Below are positions 46,450 to 56,431 of a stretch of 64,000 nucleotides of DNA, piece after piece. A program made the position numbers and the translations under genes. How positions within the stretch are numbered: position 1 is the stretch's first letter; each line of letters starts with the position of its first letter. Origin of the DNA: Sordaria brevicollis (Eukaryota; Ascomycota; Sordariomycetes; Sordariales; Sordariaceae); NCBI GenBank assembly GCA_033439795.1, contig JAUTDP010000016.1, forward strand, positions 124,001 through 188,000, given 5' to 3'. A model generated the notes under the pieces. The model did no database searches. It had not been told where the DNA came from and was given only the letters and a program-made list of their open reading frames with translations.

Positions 46450-47994
46450 CTAAGCCCTATACTCAACAACAAACCTCCTCTCAACCAGCTGAAAAGTCCC
46501 ACTATTCTCCTCCCCCTCAAACCTCAGCTTGACCCTCTCCTTGCCCTCCCCCTCATCCTCCGTCTCCGTCCCCATCACCTCCGCCTTATAAAACGTGGTG
46601 CTGTCCGGATACAACGCCAGCACGATCTTGCCCTTTTCCAGTTTCGGAAGCAGCTTTTTATCTTCCGCTGCCGGCGGGGGAGGGATGGGAATCATGCTCG
46701 AAGCCGAGGTGCGGTACTCGACGCGCTGGTCCGGGTCCAGGTCCGGGTCGGCGTCTTGGACGCGGTATCGACGCGATTTCCCTTCGCCGAGAACTTGTTG
46801 CACGCGGCCGAGCATCCATTCGGTGCTCTCGTTGTCGCGGGAGGGTTTGGGTTTGAAGACTACGTCTTGGCCTTTGTGGAAGACGACTTTGGCGCGTTGG
46901 GTGGCGCCGGCTGTTGTTGTAGTAGGTAAGGAGATGATGGTGCCGTTGGAGGTGGTGCTGGTGCTCGTGTTGGGGTTGGTTTCGGGCGGGACCGAGTCTT
47001 TGGAGGGGGTATCCCGCGGAGGAACGCTATCGCGGGCGGCGGTGGAGGCGCGGTCGCTGCCTGTTGCTGTGCCTGTCCCGAGCTTCCTGGTGTGGCTGGA
47101 CAGAGGAGATGGGACGGGAGAGTCGCCGGCGCCGTCAAAGTCGTACATGGAGCTTAGATCGCGGTCGCTGTGTTTATCCCGTTGGCTGTCCTTGTCTCTT
47201 CCTTCATGCAACTTATCGCCTAATCTCTCCGAGTTGCGGTCCCCTCGGTCTCGGTCTTTCCCACCATCTTTATCACCACCTTTATCCTTATCACCCCCCC
47301 TCTCCCTCTCCCTCTCCCTCTCCCTCTCCCTCTCCCTCTCCCTCTCACCCCTATCACCCCTCGTATCATGTCTCCCCTCCCTCTCCCCTCCTCCTCGATC
47401 CCCCCCCTTTCCCGCTCCCCTCGCCGACCCCGACCTCCCTCCGCTCCCCAACAAACTCCCCCTCTCCCTTCCCGTCCCACCACCACCACCACCACCACCA
47501 CCTCCTCCTCCTCCTCCCCCTCCCCCTCCAGGCGTACCCACCCCACTACCACCACCATGACCATGCACCACCCCCTCAACCTTCTCCCTCGCCTCCACCA
47601 GCGCCTTCAGGATACTAACATGCTCGATAACCTCCTTTAGCGCCTTTTCGCTGATTTCGGCCCCGCTGACGCCGGCGCGGAGGAGCGTGTCCAGAGCCCC
47701 GTTTAGAGCTGCAATGTCGGCCGTCTGATCTTCTTTTTCTTCTTTTTTGGGTGCAGATTCGGTTGTTGTGGTAGTGGTAGTGGTAGTGGATTTGGCCCTT
47801 TGGGACTTTTGGGACTTGGCGATGAGGGCGTCCTGAGCTAAAATGGCGCGGACCTGGTCGTTGGAGGTGTTGATGGCGTCGACGAGGTCGCGGATCTCGT
47901 CCTTGATTTGGGACCAGATCTGGGCTTCTTCGCCTTGCGTGGAGGCGGAGGAGTGCCGGTTGGGGTTGCGGGAGTGGCGGTTGCGGGAGGACAT
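46450..47994 (-). CDS. sgf29: SAGA-associated factor 29 (SGF29), tandem Tudor protein
   Basis: SAGA histone acetyltransferase complex subunit; in yeast and human its C-terminal double Tudor fold binds H3K4 di/trimethylated tails and recruits acetylation. Single exon, 514 aa. The N-terminal helical part (residues ~25-135, WSQIKDEIRDLVDAINTSNDQV... and ALKEVIEHVSILKALVEARE) probably anchors it in the complex. A long disordered linker includes a Gly run of about 18 residues, then an R-E dipeptide repeat and a Lys/Asp/Gly-rich stretch. The double Tudor region is residues ~366-514 (FHKGQDVVFKPK, WMLGRVQQVL, YRVQDADPD, VLALYPDSTTFYKAEV, VKLRFEGEE), ending FVVEYRA. The linker is much longer than in yeast (259 aa in total) because of simple repeats. 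Confidence 0.92.
   Translation of the reverse strand: MSSRNRHSRNPNRHSSASTQGEEAQIWSQIKDEIRDLVDAINTSNDQVRAILAQDALIAKSQKSQRAKSTTTTTTTTTESAPKKEEKEDQTADIAALNGALDTLLRAGVSGAEISEKALKEVIEHVSILKALVEAREKVEGVVHGHGGGSGVGTPGGGGGGGGGGGGGGGGGGTGRERGSLLGSGGRSGSARGAGKGGDRGGGEREGRHDTRGDRGERERERERERERERERGGDKDKGGDKDGGKDRDRGDRNSERLGDKLHEGRDKDSQRDKHSDRDLSSMYDFDGAGDSPVPSPLSSHTRKLGTGTATGSDRASTAARDSVPPRDTPSKDSVPPETNPNTSTSTTSNGTIISLPTTTTAGATQRAKVVFHKGQDVVFKPKPSRDNESTEWMLGRVQQVLGEGKSRRYRVQDADPDLDPDQRVEYRTSASSMIPIPPPPAAEDKKLLPKLEKGKIVLALYPDSTTFYKAEVMGTETEDEGEGKERVKLRFEGEENSGTFQLVERRFVVEYRA
47280..47530. repeat. In-frame microsatellites inside SGF29
   Basis: On the plus strand this is a run of CTCCCT hexamers at ~47,300-47,346 (coding Arg-Glu on the minus strand) and ACC/TCC triplets at ~47,480-47,528 (coding Gly). 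Unit lengths of 6 and 3 keep the frame whatever the copy number, so length polymorphism is expected. Confidence 0.75.
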
Positions 47995-49596
47995 TTTTGA
48001 CTGTCACTGCCCCGCCCGGTTGTTTGTTTGTTTATGACTTGAGTCGTAGTTGTGTGTGACTAGATGTAGGTAGGTAGACGTTGAGGTTCTCACAAGCTGG
48101 AGCTGGAGCTGATGTGATGCACGGCGAGGAGGGCACGTGGAGGGGTACCTCGGTGAAGACAAGTAACTGAGACTTGAGAAGGTGTGATTGATTAGAATTG
48201 AGGATTATAACTTGATTGAGTAAGAAGCTCCGGTCCAGCAGAGAGATTTGGAAAATGTCAGATAATTGCTGGTGAGATATCTGATGTTGAAGTTGAGGAA
48301 TAGAGACGGAAAGGGAAGCTGGGTGGAGGGGGCAGGGGACAGGGGACAAGGGACAGGGGTTTAAGAAGGGCTCAGAGCACGGGCCACCAATATTGTCGCC
48401 TGTTCGGTTGAGAAGTGTTAAAGCTGGTGTTCAAATTCCTGGAACTTTCTAGTGAATATGGAGAAGATTCCGTGATTTTGTATGGTGCTATATATGCATT
48501 GAATTGAAGCAAAAGAAAACATAAAGAAGTCGCGTGGTGATGGTGCAGGTGCGGTCTTGATGATTCCAAGTCGCCGGCCGGCAACCCTGCCATACGTACC
48601 TACCCCACTTCTCCTCCCGGCCGGCAACGGCAACTGAGCATCAGCACTAACAATTTCCCCAGACCATCAATTGGACTTGGTGTCTTCTTCCTCCCGTCGA
48701 CCGGACTCGCTGACAAGGTTGTCTTTATCACGATATGTTCAGCATGGCTCACTCAGCCTTGGAAGACTCTCGGACATGAGATTTGAAATAACAACTCCAA
48801 CACATCTACGGATACTATAGTCTCGGCCTTTCCCATTTTCTCAGCAAGTGCTTCCTCCTTCGGTCAGCCATCCCCCATCTCGGGTTATCCCAAAAGAGAC
48901 ACACCCCAGGACACCATATTCAAAGCCCATTCCGGCCATCATTCGCTGATCAACCCAACGCCTCACACCCTCATCACAAATAATCTTTAACAACAGAGTG
49001 GTATCCGAGTGGGATATTTTATCTGCCAAGTGGGAGGACTAGACCATCTTCAGAACTATCCCCAGCCTTTACCCCAGCCCATCCACACCATCCACACCAT
49101 CCACACCCTCCAGCCTTTCCAGCCTCTCAAAAAGCCAAGATAAGCTTAAACTAACCCCATCATGAATGGCCGACAAATGTTGGGGTCGAGTGTTCTTAGG
49201 ACAAGAGGGGGTGGTGAGTGGCTGATTTTATAGTTCAAGGTTGGAAAGGTTACAATCTTGAAAAGCATGTGCTTTTCTCTTCCCTCCTCTCCTTTCTTCC
49301 TTCCGTCTTTTTTTCTCTTTAACTTTGTGAGTTGGGTCCCAAAGATCACGGTATCTTCACATGGCAGCCAGCGTTACACCGCCAATAAGAAAACTTGTAA
49401 ACATTTCTTGAACTGGGTTACATCACTCTTTGCGCAGCTGAACATTGTGTGTTCCATTGCATTCGTCTACCGGCAATTCTTCATCTTTACCGTACACCAT
49501 TCAGTATATCCTTCCGTGTCACCTTCAACACTAGGCTTCAAATCTCGAGATACCTCTAGCCAGTTTCTAGACTTCGGCCATCTACAATAGTCGAAG
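47995..49596. promoter_or_regulatory. Divergent upstream region, SGF29 (-) and permease (+)
   Basis: 1.6 kb with no supportable gene. It holds GGGGACA repeats near 48,335-48,358, a CCATCCACA repeat near 49,079-49,105 and a pyrimidine-rich run at ~49,276-49,320 that probably belongs to the permease promoter or leader. No factor site can be assigned. Confidence 0.5.
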
Positions 49597-50804
49597 ATGG
49601 GAACCCAAGACCCCATATCCTCCATCCAACCCGGGCACGGGGTCGACATGGAACGACAACCTTCTAATGCTGTCAACAACGGCAACGACGAACTCGACGA
49701 ATCCCGCCTCGCCCAGTTCGGTTACAAACAAGAACTCGATCGCGACTGGGGGCTAGCTCACAACTTTGGCGTCTCCTTTTCCATTATTGTGCGTTTCCCC
49801 CATTGCCCATCCCCTCATCCTCTTACCCATGCTGACCCATGACAGTCCGTAATCACCGGCCTAACCACCCTCTTCTCCTACGGCCTCTCAACCGGCGGTC
49901 CAGCCGTAATGTCCATCTCCTGGCTCGTCGTCTCCTTCTTCACTTTACTGGTGGCCACCGCCATGGCCGAAATCGTTTCCGCAATCCCCACCTCCGGCGG
50001 CCCCTACTTCTGGAGCGCCATGCTCGCCCCTCCCAGCTGGTCCCCCTTCCTAGCCTGGTTAACAGGGTGGTTCAACCTCCTCGGCCAAGTCGCCGTCACC
50101 ACCGGTATAACCTTTGGCCTAGCCGGTCTCGTCTCCACCGCCATAACGGTGAAAAACCCAGACTACGAACAAACACCCGCCAAAACAATCGGCATCTACG
50201 CCGCTCTTTTGTTTTCTCACGGCGTCGTCAACACCTTCGGCGTCAAAGCCCTGCGCTGGCTCAACAACGTCTCCATCATCCTCCACAGCGCCGGCATCAC
50301 CGCTTTGTGCATCGCCGTGCTCGTCAAAGCGCCAAAGTTGCAGAGTGCCAAATTTGTCTTTGGGACTTACCACGACGGAACCGCTGCCGAACCAGATGGG
50401 GCAGAGGGATGGGGCCAGCGGGCATCACCAGCATACGTCGTCCTCTGCGGCGCGCTCATGTCGCAGTACACACTCACGGGCTTCGACGCCAGCGCTCACT
50501 TATCCGAAGAGACGAAAAAGGCCAGCTGGAGTGCTCCCATCGGGGTTGTTAGTTCGGTCGGGTTCAGTTCGATATTTGGGTTTTTCGTGTTGATGGCTTT
50601 CTTGTTTTCGATTCAGGATTTTGAGCAAGTGCTGGATAATCGGTACGGCCAACCGGTTCTGCAGATATTCGTGGACGTGTTGGGCGAGGATGGCGCGCTG
50701 GTGCTGTTTGGTCTGATCATGGTCTGCGTCTGGCATTGCGGGCTGTTTAGCATGACGAGTAATTCGAGGATGATGTTTGCTTTTGCGAGGGATAGGGGGA
50801 TTGT

Positions 50805-50852
<48 letters not shown>

Positions 50853-51684
50853 CTTTGGTTTCCCTCCTTCTTACCCCTTTTGTCTTGTTTTGTTTCCCCC
50901 CCCCCATTCTCCCTACCCCTTTTTGTTTTCAGTGTTTCCCCCCCTTCCCTTCCCCTTTCCCCCTCCCCTTCCCCCCTCCCCTTCCCCTCCCCTTCCCCTT
51001 TTCCCTTCCCCTTCCCTTCCCCTTCCCTTCCCCTTCCCTTCCCCTTCCCTTCCCCTTTCCCCTCCCCTTTCCCCCTTTCCCCTTCCCTTTCCCCCTTTCC
51101 GGCAAACGTCCACTGACAAACAAAACAAACAGCCCACCCTCTTCACCACCATAAACCCCCGCTTCAAATCCCCCCTCCCCGCCATCTACCTAGCCACCAC
51201 CCTCTCCTTCCTCCTCGCCCTCCCCTCTCTCGGGTCCGAAGTCGCCTTCGCAGCCGCAACCTCCATCGCCACCATCGGCCTTTACTTATCCTACGGGCTT
51301 CCCATCTTCATCGGTCTCTTCTGGCACAAAAATTTCGCGGCCATGAAGGGCCCCTTTAACCTGGGCGCTTTATCCCGTCCCGTCGCGGCGGCTGCGTGTC
51401 TTTGGATTTGCTTCATTACGGTGGTGTTTTGCTTGCCGACTGCGAACCCGGTGACGAGCCAGACGCTGAACTACACGGTTGTGGCGGTGGGGGTTATTAC
51501 GCTTGGAGCGGTTGGGTCGTGGATGGTTTGGGCGAGGAGGTGGTTTACGGGCCCTGAGGCGAGGGAGGTGGCGGAGGCGATGAGGGTGGGGGTTGATATT
51601 ACTGAGTTGGAGCCGGGGGCACTTGAAAGGAGGGAGAAGGAGAAGGAGGTGATGGAGGGGCGGGAGAAGGGGGTTAGTGAGTGA
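49597..51684 (+). CDS. APC-superfamily permease (choline/GABA/amino-acid type)
   Basis: Plasma-membrane permease of the fungal GABA/polyamine/choline group (Uga4/Hnm1-like). Three exons: 49597-49788, 49846-50802 and 51133-51684, all phase 0, giving 566 aa. Intron 1 is 57 nt (GTGCGT/CAG). Intron 2 is 330 nt (GTGAG/CAG), divisible by three and stop-free, so a naive ORF runs through it. The N-terminal cytosolic tail ends FGYKQELDRDWG, typical of the family. The first helix has SYGLSTGGPAVM, followed by AEIVSAIPTSGGPYFW (a conserved APC signature), ALMSQYTLTGFDASAHLSEET and SNSRMMFAFARDRGI; about 12 membrane helices are expected. The C-terminal tail is charged and Glu-rich. The substrate cannot be decided. 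It converges with the amidinotransferase-like gene, with stops 157 bp apart. Confidence 0.9.
50808..51110. repeat. T45 homopolymer plus long CT-rich tract inside an intron
   Basis: A run of 45 T (50,808-50,852) starts five bases after the intron 2 donor and is followed by ~250 bases composed almost wholly of CCCCTT/CCCTTCC-type repeats up to ~51,108. The whole intron is a giant polypyrimidine tract on the transcript. Confidence 0.85.
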
Positions 51685-51841
51685 ATGAGTGGTTATGTGG
51701 TTTGAGGTGTTTGACAGTTAATATATGGTTCAACACGGTTTTATAAGGAACTACACTTAATCTGTTTTTTGACATCACCGTTTGTCTGACAAAGAAAACG
51801 ATCAATCATCTCCTCCCCCCTCATCCAACCCAAACGGAAGA

Positions 51842-53062
51842 CTAAGACTCACCCCTTACCAAATCAACCGTAGCACAATGAAACGATCCTCCCAAGCTAT
51901 TCACATGTCTAAACGGCAACCTCACCACTTCCATCCCAAACTCCTGCTCCAACCATCTCGCAAACCTCTCCTGCTTTTCCTCCACCACGATCCTTTTCTC
52001 ATCCACACTCATCGCATTGAGAACCAGCCACTTGGAGCACATGTACCTTGGTGGTCCATCATCTTCTTCATCCGTTTCCTCCTCGGGGTTCCACGGCAAT
52101 GGCCTCAAATCCCAGTTCTTAAAGACCTCATGCCGGCGAAGCTCCTCCTCTGTTACGCGCGTGGGACAGTAGATCAGTGTCCCCTGACGCAAGGGCAATA
52201 TGGTAGCGTCGATGTGCATCGCATGGTCGTCTGTGGTATTGAGCAACTCGACGGTGTAAGGCTCCGGAATTACAGCCCTCAGGTAATCGACGCCCTTTCG
52301 GTTGGTAACATGTGAAAGCTGCCCGATAATGGTGGTACCGAAGCGCATGAAATCCGCGCAGTCAAATGCCGGGCGAGTGTTATTGATTGCCCACCCCATT
52401 TCACTGCTCTCGTTCGGTCCGTGCACCCCAACATCGACATGTTCATCTGGATCGCCATCTGGTAGATCCAAAAGCCCATCATAGACCGAATCTCGCCCCA
52501 CAATCTTCGGAGCACGACATATCCTCACTGACTCCCCTCTTTCTCTTGCCTCTTGCATGATCATCTGCAAAAAGCCTCCATAGGCATCTTCAACCTCGTC
52601 CCTCCTACAGCCCCACCCCATGCATGCCTCGACCATGGTATTGCCCACAACCATCAGCCCATCTCTCGGCATAGCACCCGTGTACCCGCCCGTTCCCATA
52701 TTGGTCTTCGCCCAGTCCACCTCGCGCGGTCTGTAGACTTTGATGCCAAAGCGCTCCGTCATTACCCGCGCGAAGTTGTCGAGTTCTTCATCGGCTTTGG
52801 CGACGATGTGGGCAGGGAAGGGGTTAAGCGAACGGAACTGAGAGCGGTGGGCGGACGGCATGGTGGCGCGGGTCATGTGCGGCGGTTCCGAGGGAAAGAG
52901 GGAGTGCGAGGCGCGGCCGATGAGGAGAGAGCGGAGGGGAGACCACTCGTTGGAGGCCGAGATGGTTGGCATTGTAGATGCAACGGTGGGTTTGAATGTC
53001 GGAGAGGTGGTGGACGCCTGTTGGGGCGTAGTGGAGGAGGGGGTGTCTTCTTTGAGGACCAT
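51842..53062 (-). CDS. Glycine amidinotransferase-like enzyme (AGAT/StrB family)
   Basis: Amidinotransferase of the guanidino-group-modifying superfamily. Known members move an amidino group from arginine to glycine or inosamines. 406 aa from the first ATG (53,062); upstream frame has only a TTG. Motifs: NEWSPL near the N-terminus, MPRD at 131-134, FDCADFMRFG from 233 (catalytic Asp of the family), DHAMHIDAT from 279 (catalytic His), SKWLVLNAMSVDEKRIVV and NSLGGSFHCATVDL with the nucleophilic Cys at 396. The order and spacing match animal L-arginine:glycine amidinotransferase (423 aa). The last codons (GTAAGGGGTGAGTCTTAG) contain consensus intron donors, so the true C-terminus may lie in a further exon in 51,700-51,830. 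The acceptor substrate is unknown. Confidence 0.88.
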   Translation of the reverse strand: MVLKEDTPSSTTPQQASTTSPTFKPTVASTMPTISASNEWSPLRSLLIGRASHSLFPSEPPHMTRATMPSAHRSQFRSLNPFPAHIVAKADEELDNFARVMTERFGIKVYRPREVDWAKTNMGTGGYTGAMPRDGLMVVGNTMVEACMGWGCRRDEVEDAYGGFLQMIMQEARERGESVRICRAPKIVGRDSVYDGLLDLPDGDPDEHVDVGVHGPNESSEMGWAINNTRPAFDCADFMRFGTTIIGQLSHVTNRKGVDYLRAVIPEPYTVELLNTTDDHAMHIDATILPLRQGTLIYCPTRVTEEELRRHEVFKNWDLRPLPWNPEEETDEEDDGPPRYMCSKWLVLNAMSVDEKRIVVEEKQERFARWLEQEFGMEVVRLPFRHVNSLGGSFHCATVDLVRGES

Positions 53063-55421
53063 CTTGAAGCTTGGTGCTGGTTTTGGGGGTTTGTGCTGGG
53101 CTCGAGTGATATCGTGAGTCAATGTCAGATATGATGGGAGAACTCACCTTTCCCAGGTCTGGCTGGCGGCTTATATGCCCGAGAGATTGGGTTCGAGCTA
53201 GAGATACATCTCGTGATAATGTCGACGAATTCCGTGCTTCGAGCTGTTCGTCCTTTACGAGAATGATCCGTCGTCCAGCCCGCCATCGCTCCATTCCTCG
53301 GTCCATCCTCTGGTCCAGGAGGGCTCGTGTATGCCATCTCGGACTCACCTCAGCTCGTCATTTCGCAAAGAGCGTCCAAGCAATCGACCTATCACTGCTT
53401 CAACACAGGGTATACTCAACTTCCCCATCCCAGACGGGGAGCATGGCGGAACGACACCAGATCATGCCGATGAAACCCGACAGTCGTACGGCGCCTCGCC
53501 GCGCCTCCCCCACCGTCCTTCCGACACTTTGCTTTGGTAATGGAAACTCTGTCAACCTGTCGCTGGGGGATACGATCTAGTAATATGTCTTACCTCGAAC
53601 CGCCGACAACACGGGAACTGCCAGAGTGTTCGGAACAAAAAAAAAAGAAGGACCCTGCGTATGCTGCGTCGTCATCTTTTGGGGACTTGGGTGGTGGGTG
53701 GTGGGGGGTTCCCCAGATTTTGTTCCGAATTCCGATCCTCTTTGTCTCACGTCGACGGGTAGATCCGAACCTGTCGTCGGCTTTCGGATGTTCGACTCAT
53801 GCAAGGAAGGACTGGTCGCTGTGTTTCTTCACGTCTCGCTCGGGGAAGCCTTGTAATTGCGGGGAAGAATGGCAAAGCTTTCATTGTGCAATCTGCCGTG
53901 GGACGTCGGTCTTTTGAGTTGTTGCGCTTGGTATGAGGAAAACGGGACTGGAGCTCGAGAGTGCTGGAATGGACGCGTGACTTCTGAAGAAGAGATATTG
54001 GTAAGCGAAAGACTTGACGTGATGGGGAGGAAATGAATGAACAGAAGGAAGGGAACGGCACTGACGGGGCCATTCGCAGCCAATATTACCCTTCCTCCAA
54101 AATATCTTGACGGGGAAAATGTCGAGCAACATCTCAAAGTTAGTTGGGCGTCGAGATGGTTGCTTTGTAGTTGCAGTGTCTGCCGCGATGCCAGAGGGAG
54201 ATTGGGAGATTGATGTAGGCGGGAGGCAAGCACAATTAATGCAAGTAGGAGAAAGTATGCAAGTGGCGTGAGAAGAGGAAGAGCACATGCTTGCCTTCCT
54301 TTAGTTCCTTACCATGCACCTTCCTTTCTACTGCACCTGCTTGCCGTACATTGCATACCTTCCCACCGCGCCTCGCTTTTCCTACCGTCCCAGCATTTTG
54401 TTGAAGCCATTCACATGTCTTGGCAGATTCTGGTCCTATTCCGGGTTTTCGAGGAATGTCTTGCGGGAAGGGTTGTTGGCTGAGTCTTGGTTGAAGACAG
54501 GAGGTGATGCGTTCGTGTTATTGCCCCTAGAGGTAATTGGCGACGCCTTTTAATCCCTTCTTGCGCATCCAAACGGGTTGGGAAGGCAGCCTGTTTTGGA
54601 GTTTAAATGAGTGAACAAGTTGTGCACTATCGCCGTCACGATACCTGCTAGATTGACTCGACAATTAGGCTAAGATGAGGAAGGGAGAACGGCGAATCCA
54701 ACGAACGATGGATGTACATATGGAGCTTTGTTTGTATAAAGAAAGACAGCAATAGGAGTTGTTGGCAGCCATAATGTTGCCTCGGTGTAAGCCGTGGGGG
54801 TTATTCCATCCTTTCGCTGCCCACACATGGGATTACGAGGCGACATTGTTGACGAACGAACGTGTTGTGCGGTCAGTGACGAGCTTCAGCTCATTTCCGT
54901 AGCCTCCAACCGGTCGATGGTGGATGTTGTCAATAAGATCTAGCACCACACCCTCCAGAACTGTGTAGACGGTGATTGCAAAGATATCTGTTGCTTTAAT
55001 GTATCGAGGTCGACAAACGATTCCGTGACGTTGGGTAAATACCTCGTTCTATTCCCCATTATTCCAATCTCCAAACACTCTCAGATGGACGCCAGTTGGT
55101 AAACCGCGAAACCAGAACCACCAACACTGCAGGACTGTGAGGTGAACAAACGGCCACAACACCAGGGGCATGAAGCGTCAATGTCCATGAACAACCTGAA
55201 CACACCGAAAATCACGCCTCGCGTGAAGCTCGACGGCACTTTCCCATCCCCCCTCAAGGCCATATAAGGAACCCCTTCCTACGCTCCTTCCTGCTACTCT
55301 CGACTCGACATCGACATCGCAACCACTTTTACATCGACTTCCGCTTTCCAACAATTTTTTATCACACCCACAACACCCACAACCAAAAACACAGACTCAA
55401 CTCTCAAATCAGCCAGCAAAA
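53063..55421. other. Gene-free spacer, 2.4 kb
   Basis: Upstream side of the amidinotransferase-like gene (left) and of the small repeat-protein gene (right). Many overlapping short ORFs exist on both strands, but none combines a good start, family features and conserved-looking composition. I support no gene here. Confidence 0.45.
55262..55269 (+). promoter_or_regulatory. TATA-like box of the Pro-rich repeat gene
   Basis: ATATAAGG lies about 160 bp before the ATG at 55,422, followed by pyrimidine- and CAACA-rich leader sequence, as in strongly expressed fungal genes. Inference from position only. Confidence 0.4.
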
Positions 55422-55820
55422 ATGATCTTCAACACCCCTTACACCCTCGGCGAACCAATCCCCACCGTCCCCTCCAAACCCATCCCCACCGTCCCCTCCA
55501 AACCCATCCCCAATAAGCCCTCCAGACACACCTTCGACAACTTCGACTTCGACTTCGACAACTCCAGCTTCGGCCCTCACACCCTCGGCGAACCAATCCC
55601 CACCGTCCCTTCGAAACCCATCCCCAATAAACCCTCCAGACACACCTTCGACACTCTTGACAACTTCAACCCTCACACCCTCGGCGAACCAATCCCCACC
55701 GTCCCCTCCAAGCCCATCCCCACCGTCCCTTCAAAGCCAATTCCCAACAAGCCTGGTAGTGGTCATGGCCATGGATATAAGGATGTTGATGAGGACACCG
55801 ACCTCGAGGAGGAGTATTGA
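55422..55820 (+). CDS. Small Pro-rich tandem-repeat protein
   Basis: 132 aa with an ATG in good context (CAAAAATGAT) after an A-rich leader. The sequence is almost all repeats: three blocks of TLGEPIPTVPSKPIP, two of them with the 8-residue TVPSKPIP doubled, each block followed by NKP; the first two continue SRHTFD with short Asp/Phe/Asn linkers (DNFDFDFDN), and the last ends in a GHGHGYKDVDED acidic tail. No signal peptide, membrane helix or Lys-Arg processing site is seen. I do not recognise the family. It lies 611 bp from the end of the convergent WWKR-repeat precursor gene, so a link to that locus is possible but unproven. The strict nucleotide repetition suggests recent internal duplication. 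Confidence 0.7.
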   Translation: MIFNTPYTLGEPIPTVPSKPIPTVPSKPIPNKPSRHTFDNFDFDFDNSSFGPHTLGEPIPTVPSKPIPNKPSRHTFDTLDNFNPHTLGEPIPTVPSKPIPTVPSKPIPNKPGSGHGHGYKDVDEDTDLEEEY

Positions 55821-56431
55821 GTGGCAAGGGGGAAGGGGTACCGTTACCGAGCAGCCCATACCTCTAGCGCCACGGTTTCGACTGCTAGGGGGGGGATAGG
55901 GGTGTAGGGGTAGAGGGGTAGAGGGGGTATCGATGGTTGTGAAAGGGATGTTGCGGGAAGGGAGGAATAGGAAGAGGGGGGAAAGTGGAAGAGTGAAATC
56001 GGGGGGAGAGATGGGAATGTGGCGGGGGAGAGCGAGACTGGTGAGGAGAAAGGTCATGGTATAAACGACAAGTTTGGACCGACAGCCCTGCCTCTTATAG
56101 CATTGCAACGCCAGGATCGTAGTAGGGGGGAAAGATCATAGAAAGGGGATATCTGGAGGAGAGCAAAGGAAGTTCAAAGGCGTAAGTGAGTTGGGATTGA
56201 TCATAAAAGGAATTAGACAAAAAGTGATTTGAGCATGATCATGGCGGCCTTGACTTTTTGGCCATCCTGCATGTGCATGCAGTGATATTTGCGAGACTAA
56301 AGGCAGCCTACTTTGTTGTAGCTGAAGGTGTTAACCAATACTTATACACTTTTCGTTAGTATTACTGTTCCCGTACAGGACATAGTGAAAGGACAAGCAG
56401 CTTACAGGTACCATGGCTCCAGCAGCTCCCA

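Noticed and set aside
46595..47560. 321-codon plus-strand ORF opposite SGF29
   Set aside because: Pro/Ser-rich mirror of the SGF29 coding strand created by its repeats; SGF29 on the minus strand has clear domains.
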